60,000 bases of DNA from Symsagittifera roscoffensis (lineage: Eukaryota; Xenacoelomorpha; Acoela; Convolutidae). Positions 1 through 8,808 of the stretch are shown one piece after another. The position numbers and the translations under genes are program-made. The notes under the pieces are model-generated. The model was given only the letters and a program-made list of their open reading frames with translations. It had not been told where the DNA came from and made no database searches. The stretch is from positions 30,034,833 to 30,094,832 of the forward strand of contig NC_087062.1 of assembly GCF_963678635.1 (NCBI RefSeq), in the 5' to 3' direction. Within the stretch, counting starts at the first letter, position 1. Every line of letters starts with the position of its first letter.

Positions 1-991
1 CGATTTTAGTATAAAAAAAGTACGAAGATTAAATTAAAAAGATGAAGATTGATTTGGATCAATTTAAAATCGACTTAAATTGATCTTAAATCCCAGCTAA
101 AAAAATTGATCCAAATCGATTTTAAATCAATTTAAATGCATTTTTTCCAGTCTGAATTTGTTTTCATTTTTAAGGGGATTAAAATGGACTTAAATCGATT
201 TAAATCGATTTTTTTTCATTCGAGTTTTATCAGTTTCAAATTTTTATTGCATTTACTTCTTGCCTATCATTTTTCATTTTTCATCCATAGCGTATTGTAG
301 CATAAAATAGATCAAATAAGAAGACCAAAATATTGATAAAACTCGATGATTTTCTTGCATATTTTGAGTTCAAAAACTGATCTATATTTACCCTTTTCTT
401 AATTCGTGACCTTTTTCTGGTTTGTTACCCAAGATTTTGCCCATAATCTGATTTACAATGATTCTCTATGATTTTATTGCAAATTTTTGAGTTTAAAACC
501 TGATTTATGTGGGTCATTTTAACGAGTTCTATAACATCTGGCAAGAGTGTTTATGTTTAAAAATCGAGAATAACAAATTCAAACTGTTTTTTTAAAGGGT
601 ATGTTTTTTTTCGCCGTGTTAGCAAAAAAAATCGATTTTATTGTGTCGGAAAATCCATCGAAATCGATTTCAATCGATTTTTAGGCACTTAATTTGATTT
701 AAAATTTTCAAAAAAATCGATTTAAATTAATTTAAAATGGATTTAAGTGAGATTCTGATGGGTTTAAGTGAGATGCGGATGGATTTTAGTGAGTCAAAAA
801 AATTCATCGAAATCGATTTAAATCGATTTTTTAGATGCTTAAATTGATTTAAAATTTTCAAGAAAATCGATTTAAATCGAATTAAAATCCATTTAAATTC
901 GTAAAATAAACATGGTTAATCGATTTGGATTGATTTAAAATCAATTCAAATCAGTTTAAATTGACCGGAAACCATTTCTGTCAGTGCGGGT
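1..991 (+). mobile_element. AT-rich TIR element, family A, copy 1 (left end cut by window)
   Basis: The block is dense in variants of ATTTAAATCGATTT. Positions 1-690 match, in inverted orientation, the block at about 20230-20770; shared stretches include those around 40-110, 240-300 and 500-640. The right end at 972-991 reads CCATTTCTGTCAGTGCGGGT. The same end, one mismatch apart, occurs in the same + orientation at 20797-20816 although the two bodies are inverted, so these are the two ends of one terminal-inverted-repeat element. About 65 bases of the left end appear to lie before the window. An internal ~150 bp partial duplication covers roughly 686-750 and 836-900. No transposase frame is visible, so this is probably a non-autonomous DNA transposon of about 1.05 kb. 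The superfamily is not identified. Confidence 0.65.
972..991 (+). repeat. Terminal inverted repeat of family A, right end
   Basis: CCATTTCTGTCAGTGCGGGT is the reverse complement, with one mismatch, of the opposite element end seen in the inverted copy at 20797-20816. No clear target-site duplication can be assigned because the left end lies outside the window. Confidence 0.6.
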
Positions 992-3265
992 ACCGCTTAA
1001 AAGAATACCCATAACATCAGCTTCTTAAAAGTTAGAGAGTCGTAGTAGCCTTTATCGTCATAAATCATAGCGTCTCTCACGCAAAGTAGACAGATATTCC
1101 CGGCAAACTCCTCAACTAAAACTGCTTATTCTCACAAAATCAATTGTCTCCTACAGTAACTGCCCGTTATAGAAACTCATTTCTATAAAAACCCGGTGAA
1201 TTTGTTTTAAATAGAAATAACATTCAGAAACAAAAACTTCTGATTCCCAAAAAGCTGAATTTTTTCAACATCACTGTTTTTCGAAAAAAAAATTAAATTT
1301 AAATGCGACTTGTCATGTAATCAGTATCTGCGTTTCTCAAGGATGCAATTGCAAAAAAACTGGGAATTTCTAGGGTAATAGAATTTTTCGTAAATTCGCA
1401 TTTTTCTCTACTCGAGCTCATTCTTAAATTTTATCATCAGCGGTATGCTTTCGTTGATTCGACGCCGGCCAAAAATAAAAAAAACAGAACTACAAAGCGT
1501 TTTGGTCTTTTTCGTTTTGATACAAGCTGTACTTCAAATTCTTTGAAGCAATTTTTAAAAAATTGTGGTCGTCCATAAAACATGGTTTAAATATCCTGCT
1601 TTTCAGTTTACTTTGAGTAGAGATACTTTGCACACCCCAAAAACAGTAGATAGCAGAAGCTAAAAAAAATCAAAAAATAGCAAAAATTGAGTCCGAATCA
1701 TTTATTTTTCAGATCTGAAATAACCAAGAAAAAGTTTCAGACCTGAAATTAGATCTGAAATAACCAATTCTTAAAGTATACAAGCGTTATTTAAGCATTT
1801 CACAACCTATTTCAGATCTGAAATTTAGATCTGAAAAAGATTATTTCGGATCTGTTTTAGAAAATTTACTGGGTACGGAGGGACGGAGGGAATTGTGACT
1901 AAGGGTTGTTCGAGTACTTCAATTTGCAGCAGACGATGCGTTCTGATTGATTTATTCCGAAAAAATACTCAAGTTATATTGCTATCAGTAGTTTTTTTAC
2001 CAGACGTAACCAGAAATGTTACTTAGGCAACAGTTTATACCTAAGAATTTTTTCTAAGTATAGCAAGCTAAAACAGAGCTAAATTCAGTTTCTAATGACT
2101 AGCCAAAAAACGGCACGCAAACTGGGGGAAAATTACAGCACAAACATAAAGCACATAAGTCGAAAAAATGAAAATGAAAAAAAAAACTAGGTGAACCAAA
2201 AACTAGGCGGTCAATCAAAGCTGGAGGTACGTATTTGATGTTTTTTGATTTTCTCACACAAAATTTGCATCATTTCAAAAATTCGACGTTGACCAAAACC
2301 TTAGTTGTTTCTCTAGTAAAGTAAAAAAGAAAGAAAATTTTTTAAATTTTGGATTTTTCCAAGATATTATTATTTTTCTTGCAAAAAACTAAGGATTCGA
2401 CGCTTCTGCAGGAAAAATTCTTGCAACCGGCACTTCCTATTGAACTTTTTCTCAGATTTGATGAAATAAATTTTAATTAAATTCGAAAAGTTTTAAAAAA
2501 ATGGTCAACATTTCGAAAACTTGACTTCCAAAATTTATAACTTTTTTCGGTTAAAAGTAGGTCGTGGCCGTCAAAGTAGAGAAAAAACTCCTGCAACGGG
2601 GTTTTGATTAAAAAATTAATCTGAAAATTGTCTCGGTAGTTTTCGAATAAAGTCAAAAACTTCCACAAAACGGTCAAGTTTCAAAACTTTGGCTTGTTGG
2701 AAGACCATCATAACTTTTTTAAAAAAAAAATGAGAACAGCCACTTATAAAGGTAGATTTTCAACAACTTGTTGTTTCTCTTAAGACTATTATATCAATTT
2801 TGGCACAATAGTTATCGAGAAAAGTCGAAAAAAACGTTTAACAAACCAAAAAAATTGGCATTTCTAATAATTATAGTTTTTCCAGTTAAAAATAAATTGC
2901 AAGACATTCACGCAATTTTTAATATCGATTGCATCAAACACACAGGTTTGCAAAGTTTTTCTAGAGAAAAACAAAAAAGATTCAAAAAATGTGCGGAGGA
3001 GCTTTTCAATCCATTTCATTCATTGAAACCAAAGTCTTAGGTTTGGGAGGGTAGTTTTTGAGAGAACGAAAAATAAAACCAAAAAAACAAGATTCCAATA
3101 TTCCCCCACAGATTTTTTGAAGGCCGTTTACAGAGGTTTATGGTAGCAAAAGAATAGGACAGTATGCAGGCTCACTGGAGGCAGGCGGTCTTTCCATTGA
3201 TACGCTTTTTGAAAATCGTTGGAATAATGTTTAAGAAGAACTAAAATTTTAGCAAAAAAGGTTTT
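992..3265. other. AT-rich intergenic stretch without a recognisable gene
   Basis: No exon-like GC-rich block, splice-framed coding stretch or RNA gene was recognised. The small frames at 2477-2677 (-) and 2768-3040 (+) are lysine/phenylalanine-rich frames of A/T-rich DNA with no familiar domain. The notable content is the palindrome cluster listed separately at 1707-1854. Confidence 0.5.
1707..1854. repeat. Cluster of TTTCAGATCTGAAA palindromes
   Basis: Perfect palindrome TTTCAGATCTGAAA at 1707-1720 and a 16-bp version, ATTTCAGATCTGAAAT, at 1809-1824. Imperfect or half copies lie at about 1735-1748, 1751-1761, 1827-1837 and 1844-1854. Together there are six copies or half-copies in about 150 bp. 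It could be a degenerate minisatellite or a cluster of binding sites; nothing nearby decides. Confidence 0.6.
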
Positions 3266-3269
3266 AATA

Positions 3270-3435
3270 AAGTTTTAATAATTCCATACACGACTCAATT
3301 TGTAACACTTAAGTTTTAATATGATCAGCCTAAAATTCATAGTTTTGCCAATACTTAATTTTAAAAAAACTATTCGAGACCAATTAAATGGCATTTGAAA
3401 CATTCAGAGCTTTGCCTTGATACAAGCAGTTTCTT
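3270..3435 (-). repeat. Old, diverged fragment of hairpin-ended family B
   Basis: Around 3395-3435 the sequence GAAACATTCAGAGCTTTGCC followed by TTGATACAAGCAG is a diverged form of the left end of the adjacent family B copy. It sits directly beside that copy in the same orientation, giving a two-unit head-to-tail arrangement. Confidence 0.4.
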
Positions 3436-3439
3436 TTAA

Positions 3440-3983
3440 TTGTTCCAACTTTCGATACGAAAGTAACGGAATATTTGTGCTCGGGGTGGGTTTTTTTTTC
3501 TTCAGACAAATTTCGACTTTTTAACTAGCCATTTTTAACGGAATTTTTTTTACATCATTCAAAAAGTATTGTTGTCTTGAGCTTAAATTTGATAAGATAT
3601 TTCACCTGTGATCATTTTTCGTAAAGTTATGAGGGTTTAAAGATTGCCATTTTGGCCATTCTGACCAATTTGGTACAATTAACGCGCGATATAATTCGCG
3701 CGAATAAGGCGTAAGCGGAGATTTAATCCGTCTTATAAATCGTTCCAAATTGGTTGAACGAAGCTTATTTGCCATAATTGATTTATTACAAGGAACGAAA
3801 TCTATCTTTTTGTACTTTATATGGCGTGTGGGAGGATGATTTTCATTAAAAAATTCAAATTTCAGAAAAAAAAATTTCATTTTATTTTATTTCATTTTAT
3901 TTTTTATGTTATTACTGCTGCTCCATAAGCCTTAAAAGGCAGTCGGAACATTCAGGGCTTCGCCCTGATACGAGCAGCCTTGT
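3440..3983 (-). mobile_element. Hairpin-ended dispersed repeat, family B, copy 1
   Basis: Matches, over nearly its whole length and in inverse orientation, the blocks at 30001-30530, 30990-31512 and 40382-40911. One end carries the hairpin CTTTCGATACGAAAG. The other carries CAGGGCTTCGCCCTG followed by GATACGAGCAG and CTTGT. Internal blocks shared by all copies include a CGCGCGATATAATTCGCGCG-like dyad near 3682 and TTGTTGTC with GAGCT near 3570-3583. The 92-codon frame at 3602-3880 (-) lies inside the repeat and is not kept open in the other copies, so I do not call it a gene. The family has no recognisable transposase. Confidence 0.7.
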
Positions 3984-5085
3984 TTTATTTTTCAAATCGA
4001 TGTTCAGACCAAATATAATAATCATGAAGATAAAACAGTCCGAACTATAGGAAAAAGGTAGATTTCTAAAGAGTAAAAAGATGACGCTTGCAAACTTTAT
4101 TTAGAAAATGAATTGAAATGAATTTTATCGATACCAACGGAGTAAATAAATTACCCATTCATTCAATTTTCTACAACTAGCTTGTTTCATCAGCAAGTTT
4201 GTTGTGGCTGTTCTACTGAATACTTTTTAGGTTCCTTCATTTTATAATACTTTTCCAAAAAGATGTTATAGCGATTTCTGTATAGGGTTGTATCAATATT
4301 CGTTTTGGTAAATCTAGATGTTTTTGTAAATATACCTCTCAAATTTCAATGTCGAATTATTGAGAAGAATCGAGTAATCTGGTATAACCAACAATTTTTC
4401 AACTGCCGTTAGTTCAAAAAATTGATTTCTTTGGGGAAGGCCTGGAAACCGTAGATATGTGCGTTTCAGAGTCTGAAACGCACATAAACTCTTGTAACTT
4501 GATGATATGCGCTTCAGCCAAAGTCAAATTTAGCTGGAAATAAAAAGCCGCATTTGTTTTTGTGTTGATCTGTTGTTAGGCTGTTTTTAATTTCGAATCT
4601 TTTCTGAAGCGTGAATAGGGATCACCAGAATCGTTGGTTGTTAGACCTGCTTATGAAGTAACTTCAATTAATATTTACTAAAACAACATTGATAATCCAC
4701 AATAAGCTGAAATTCAATGCATTCGAGTTTTTTCTATTGGTTTGTACTATTCCCACGTGTTGCCTTCAAAAAACTATTTTTTGTTTCACCGCAATGCACA
4801 ATTAAGTTTCAAAAATGCGAGAAATAAGACTACTCGTAATAAAAGACAACTCTACACTGTAAAGAAAGCGACAATGATGAATCCTCTATATAAATTACCG
4901 ACATGTTGAATAGTCAAAAACATTTTTCTATATATGGCATGCGGCGTATATGTGTAGGAAATTTAAAGATAAGTTTTGAAACTATTTCAAGTCGTATGCT
5001 AAGAACACTGTAAGCACCACTGAAAACACCATGATACGACATCTCTGGAATAGGAATGGGATACACTTTAGATTTGGAATGGGTT
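3984..5085. other. AT-rich intergenic stretch with one long palindrome
   Basis: No coding exon recognised. The kinase gene downstream should have N-lobe exons 5' of 5653, but none is visible here or further upstream. The palindrome at 4456-4486 is listed separately. Confidence 0.45.
4456..4486. repeat. Perfect 31-bp palindrome with 15-bp arms
   Basis: TATGTGCGTTTCAGA at 4456-4470, a single central G at 4471, then its exact reverse complement at 4472-4486. No second copy was noticed in the window. Confidence 0.85.
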
Positions 5086-5169
5086 AATTGAAGAAAGTAA
5101 TGGATTTCACTCTAATTATTGAAAAGGCGCCAATATTAGCTAACTTTGAGGGAGAGCGCGCCAAAAAAA

Positions 5170-5625
5170 TGCTTTTCGAACCGGTTTTTTCCAAATTTTC
5201 CAAACTTTTTACCCGTTTTTTTTTTTTCAAAAACTTTGCCTGCGGCGCAGAAAATTTGGCCAAAACAGCGTCTTTTTACTGCTTTAGGAGAGCTCAAAAA
5301 ATCAATTTGGTCGACCTAGAAAAAAAGGTCGTTAAAATTTTTGAAAAACCTCAAAAACATTTTGCAAAAAAAAATTGAAAAAATTTTTGAAATTTTTTCA
5401 AATTTAAAAAAAAAAAATTCGTTTTTCTAGTCATTTTTTTAAAAACTGTTTTCCAATTGACCTATTTAAATATGATTCTCAAATATGCCTATATTCTTTT
5501 TTTTCGTTCAGATTTTTTATCACAACATGCAGAAAAAAATTAGTAAAAAAAAACTTTTTTTTTGTAATTTTTAAAGACTGTGGTCGGAACATTCTGTGCT
5601 ACTTGCACAGTAACCGGCTATCCTT
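5170..5625 (+). repeat. Dispersed repeat family C, copy ending just before a kinase exon
   Basis: Shares ordered blocks with about 15780-16220 and 21530-21970 (+) and, inverted, with about 20000-20235 and 25690-26050. These include the AATTTGGTCG-type block, TCTAGTCAT with ACTGTT and TCCAATT, and the GGTCGGAACATTCTGTGC end followed by TACTTGCACAG. The end lies about 30 bp upstream of the 3' splice site at 5652, so the repeat forms the end of the intron preceding the first visible kinase exon. The frame 5088-5378 falls partly in this repeat and is not a gene. Confidence 0.55.
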
Positions 5626-5652
5626 GTTTATTGTGTGGCTTTGTGTGTCTAG

Positions 5653-5842
5653 AACTGTTCCAGTGGAGATGCTGATGAACTATGGCCTGCAAGTGGCCAG
5701 TGGTATGGCCTATCTGGAGAGGAGGAGTTTCGTGCACCGAGACCTTGCAGCCAGGAATGTCCTCTTAGCCACAGACAGACATGCTAGAATTAGTGATTTC
5801 GGAATGTCAAGGATGCTCTCATTCAACAAGGACTACTATAGG
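5653..5842 (+). CDS. Kinase exon: catalytic loop and DFG
   Basis: The acceptor is TGTGTGTCTAG ending at 5652 and the donor GTACGG starts at 5843. The exon enters with the last base of a split codon and ends on a codon boundary. It encodes [19 protein letters not shown], then [21 protein letters not shown] and KDYYR. The DFG aspartate and the catalytic-loop D, R and N are all intact. Confidence 0.85.
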
Positions 5843-7176
5843 GTACGGATGAATAAACATGAATTTCATAAACTTTGCTACCTTCCTTCTCTTCCCTTCC
5901 CAAACCTCCCTACCCCCCACACACGCGCTCACCCACGCACATACACACAGACACACGCAACACACAAACATCCTTTCTACGAATGATTTGGCGTTAAACA
6001 AGGTTAATTCTGACTCCAAATAGCTTCAAAATATATAGCTATTTACTTCACTGGATAGTGCTAGGGGGCTTCATGTTTCTTTGTTTGTCTGTAGGCGAAT
6101 GACGGGGGTCACTGGCCTGTGAGGTGGTATGCGCCCCAGTGCATCTACTTCTTCACCTTCACCTCCAAGTCGGACGTGTGGAGCTACGGGGTCACTCTGT
6201 GGGAGATATTCAGCTACGGTCTGAGGCCTTACGGGGTAAGGGGAGGACAGGGCAGGGTAACATAGAACAAAAGACCATTCCCATGAAATAAACAATTGAT
6301 TGAGATTACTAATTCTTACTAGATTGTTTGATAATCAGCGATTAATATTTGAAGATACAAATGTTAATTGAATAATCCTTCTTACAGGATCTTTCTTGGT
6401 ATCATTTTTTATAGAACACTTAAACGAAAGTCAGTACCTAAACTTCTCCAGACAACCCGCACTTCCTACTGCTTTCTATTAAGCCTAAGCGTCTCTCTCA
6501 CACAAAAAGTTATATATTATAAAATCATCAGGCATTTGTGAGTTTACCCAATTAGTTCATATACTTACTCTATCTTGTCTATTTTGTGCAATGTATGAAT
6601 GTGTTTCAGAACATGCGCAGCAGCGAGATCCTGGACATGATTGACAGGGGGGCTCGTCTGAAGTGTCCCCCCAACTGTCCTCCCGAAATGTACTCACTCA
6701 TGCTTCGATGCTGGGAGTACGAGTGAGTATTCGTCACAAAAACAAACTCTAATTATTAACTTAGTCTGGGTATTTTCTATCGAAGTTGTGACCTTCTTTT
6801 GTCTTTTTCAACTTGCGACGCGAAGTCTCTCCTTAATGATGAAAATAATAAATTGTAGTATAAATGGTATTTTATATGAAAAAAAGCAAACAAAGTTATT
6901 GACTGACAAAAGATAGGGAAGACGGTATTAGATCCAAAATGTCTGTTTTCAAGCGCCTCAAAAACCTTCTGAATCTAATTGCCAGCCATACTCTGATTCC
7001 TCTATTCGTACTGAATGCAATGAATAAATTCGTACTGAATTAATTGTTTCAGAGAAGCAGATCGACCCACTTTCGAGGAAATCTACCAGGTGGTTGAGAT
7101 CTACTTCCGAGCTCAGGCCTCCAAGAGTCGAGATGTCTACACTGGTTCTGGTGCCACGACATCAGGCCAGAACTAG
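5653..7176 (+). CDS. SYK/ZAP-70/Shark-like tyrosine kinase, C-lobe (four 3' exons)
   Basis: Four exons at 5653-5842, 6095-6235, 6610-6722 and 7053-7176 splice in frame with GT-AG introns and end at TAG 7174-7176. The protein carries the catalytic loop [11 protein letters not shown], an activation-loop tyrosine pair (KDYYR), [21 protein letters not shown] and the CW..E..RPTF helix. This is the C-lobe of a cytoplasmic tyrosine kinase. [15 protein letters not shown] and the [13 protein letters not shown] stretch resemble the SYK/ZAP-70/Shark family, whose members phosphorylate substrates downstream of ITAM-type receptors. The N-lobe (glycine loop, catalytic lysine) and any SH2 domains are not in the window. 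They must lie beyond a >5.6 kb intron, or the gene is truncated. APE is APQ here. The Met at 5603 is inside the intron, not a start. Confidence 0.85.
5913..5972 (+). repeat. AC-rich simple repeat in kinase intron
   Basis: Imperfect (CA)n with CACACGCGCTCACCC-type interruptions inside the intron 5843-6094. The reverse-strand frame 5819-6019 (Cys/Val-rich) is this repeat read backwards. Confidence 0.7.
6095..6235 (+). CDS. Kinase exon: P+1 loop to helix F
   Basis: The acceptor is TTTGTCTGTAG ending at 6094 and the donor GTAAGG starts at 6236. Its 47 whole codons encode [35 protein letters not shown] and LRPYG. The glutamate of the APE motif, which normally salt-bridges to the conserved arginine near the CW..RP motif, is glutamine (codon CAG). 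Confidence 0.85.
6610..6722 (+). CDS. Kinase exon: helix G region
   Basis: The acceptor is TGTGTTTCAG ending at 6609 and the donor GTGAGT starts at 6723. The exon leaves two bases (GA) that the next exon completes to GAA. It encodes [20 protein letters not shown] and [16 protein letters not shown]. The Cys-Pro-rich stretch before the helix is typical of SYK-family kinases. Confidence 0.85.
7053..7176 (+). CDS. Kinase terminal exon with stop codon
   Basis: The acceptor is TTGTTTCAG ending at 7052. It encodes [19 protein letters not shown], then a short polar tail ending GATTSGQN and TAG at 7174-7176. The RP arginine that partners the APE glutamate is retained. The tail after the kinase domain is only about 20 residues, as in SYK-type kinases. 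Confidence 0.85.
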
Positions 7177-7291
7177 TATCTCAAATAGAACTAATTCTTA
7201 TAAGGTGCCAAATGAGAAAGAGCATACTACACTCAGTGCAGCTGCAATATATCTACATCAATTTTAAATTTTCAACACTTTAAATTATAGC

Positions 7292-7297
7292 AATAAA
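7292..7297 (+). terminator. Polyadenylation signal of the kinase gene
   Basis: AATAAA lies 116 bp after the stop codon in AT-rich sequence, a usual 3' UTR distance. Another AATAAA lies near 7335. Confidence 0.6.
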
Positions 7298-7299
7298 AT

Positions 7300-8300
7300 T
7301 TCATTTGTAATTTCAATCCATTTCAATAACTTGAATAAATACGCGTAATAAAACTCAAGAAATTTCTTTTGCAGTTAACAGAAGCGGGCCATTTGTTTCT
7401 TCAGGTGAATGGGTATTTTTCAAGAAAAAAAAAGAATTATAAAAAATGTCAGACTCCAAAAAGATCGAATAGAATCAAAACAAATTGCGCTATCAAAAAG
7501 GTTGGTAAATAATTAGCATTTTGGGCCAGAAGAGTTTGTTTGAACAAAGTTTTCTTATTCAGAAAAAAGATCAATATTCATTTCTCGTAAGGATTTTGCG
7601 TTCGAATGTGCTTTTTTGTCAAAATCGATACCAGAAAGTCGTACTAGCTCGAGTAATATATAGATTGACTTTTTAAAAATAGTTATCCATACTGTATACA
7701 TCAGTAAAAAAATATTTAAAAATTATTTTTTGTGTCAAGAAAAAAGTCTCAATGGTTTTGCTCTTCAATGGACTGCATTAAGTGACCAAACATATTGCAA
7801 TTATTTTGCATCATTTCAAATGGTAATAGATTGAAGCTTGGTTTCGTTCCCTCTTCCCCCTTAAAACTATTACAACAATTTATAAAAAAAAGTACTTAAT
7901 TGTTTGCACAACCATGCAGTTAGTTTTATTGTTTGAGTTAGAGTTTTTCTCGAACTCAACGGTTGTTTTTATATCAGAAACCGTTTTTTTCCTCTGCATA
8001 ACGAGGCCAAACTGTGCATTATGTGCATTGTAAGCGGATTCCGCAACAAGGACGCTCCCTTTGTTTTTCTTTTGTTCTTTACTTTCCTTTGATCGTTCCG
8101 ACAAAATTTTAACATGTTTTAAGACTTGTCTCTGGAATCCAGGATTATGCAGACACAAAATTGTGCGCCTATCCAGTGCACAGTTTGGCTTCGTAATGTA
8201 CAAAATCAGATACAATTGTTCTATTATTGTTAAACCCTGGCGAACGTTTTGAAGCAGTGAAATAATACAAAACAACGTTTTTCAGTGAACAGATATAAAA
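7300..8300. other. Intergenic, with a short dispersed motif
   Basis: No gene recognised. The block around 7997-8170 (ACGAGGCCAAACT and a nearby GGAT..GCGC motif) recalls short stretches in the duplicated region at about 34080-34130 and 38218-38270, so the frames 7880-8275 (-) and 8061-8252 (+) are probably repeat-derived. Confidence 0.35.
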
Positions 8301-8307
8301 GCACGCT

Positions 8308-8490
8308 TTATTTGCCAAGTTTTTCAACTTGATTTCTAGCTAGCTCAATTTCACCTCCTAACACTAAAGCTGCTAGAATACCCGCTGCGCTGTCGGAATC
8401 GATGAAATCTTGTCCAAAAATAGAGCTAACACTTGAAAAACAAAGAAGCGGCAAAATGCTTTTTGATATAGGAAAGCATGAAAAAATCAT
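8308..8490 (-). CDS. Possible small secreted-protein-like frame, unrecognised
   Basis: A 60-residue frame with a hydrophobic N-terminal stretch (SILPLLCFSSVSSIFG) that could act as a signal peptide, then an acidic and aliphatic segment DFIDSDSAAGILAALVLGG. The stop TAA sits inside AAATAAAGC, so an AATAAA overlaps the stop. I recognise no family, there is no second exon in view, and the upstream side is a 72-bp tandem duplication. It may be chance. Confidence 0.18.
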   Translation of the reverse strand: MIFSCFPISKSILPLLCFSSVSSIFGQDFIDSDSAAGILAALVLGGEIELARNQVEKLGK

Positions 8491-8528
8491 TTTGAATACT
8501 TAATCTCAGAAGTTAGGGGATCCTAAAA

Positions 8529-8672
8529 GTTGAGATTAAGTTGTCTTGACAACTTTTTGAAGAACATAATTTTTAAATCATTCTTCTTCTTTAAGATTAA
8601 GTTGAGATTAAGTTGTCTTGACAACTTTTTGAAGAACATAATTTTTAAATCATTCTTCTTCTTTTCAGTTTT
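8529..8672. repeat. 72-bp tandem duplication with internal palindrome
   Basis: Two near-identical units start at 8529 and 8601 (GTTGAGATTAAG...). Each contains AAGTTGTC-TT-GACAACTT, a perfect dyad with 8-bp arms. Confidence 0.8.
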
Positions 8673-8808
8673 CAATTAGTTTAGTTGCCATGTTTTGTTT
8701 CCAACTTTAAGTTTACATCAAAAGTTACAAAGTGGGCACGTTTACAAATGAAAAGTCACAAATGGCTCGAGCAATCAACATTAAGAGATGTTAAGGTCAT
8801 TAACATCC
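8652..8808 (+). repeat. Dispersed repeat, copy 1 (second copy at 10350-10508)
   Basis: About 155 bp shared in direct orientation with 10350-10508. Both copies contain TTAGTTGCCATGTTTTGTTT and AATGAAAAGTCAC followed by GAATGGCTCGAGCAATCAA or a one-base variant. No coding function recognised. Confidence 0.7.

Noticed and set aside
3602-3880. 92-codon frame with basic residues
   Set aside because: Inside a dispersed repeat and not open in the other copies.
5603-5652. Methionine at 5603 as start of the kinase
   Set aside because: It lies in the dispersed repeat/intron before a good acceptor at 5652, and the kinase domain would lack its N-lobe.
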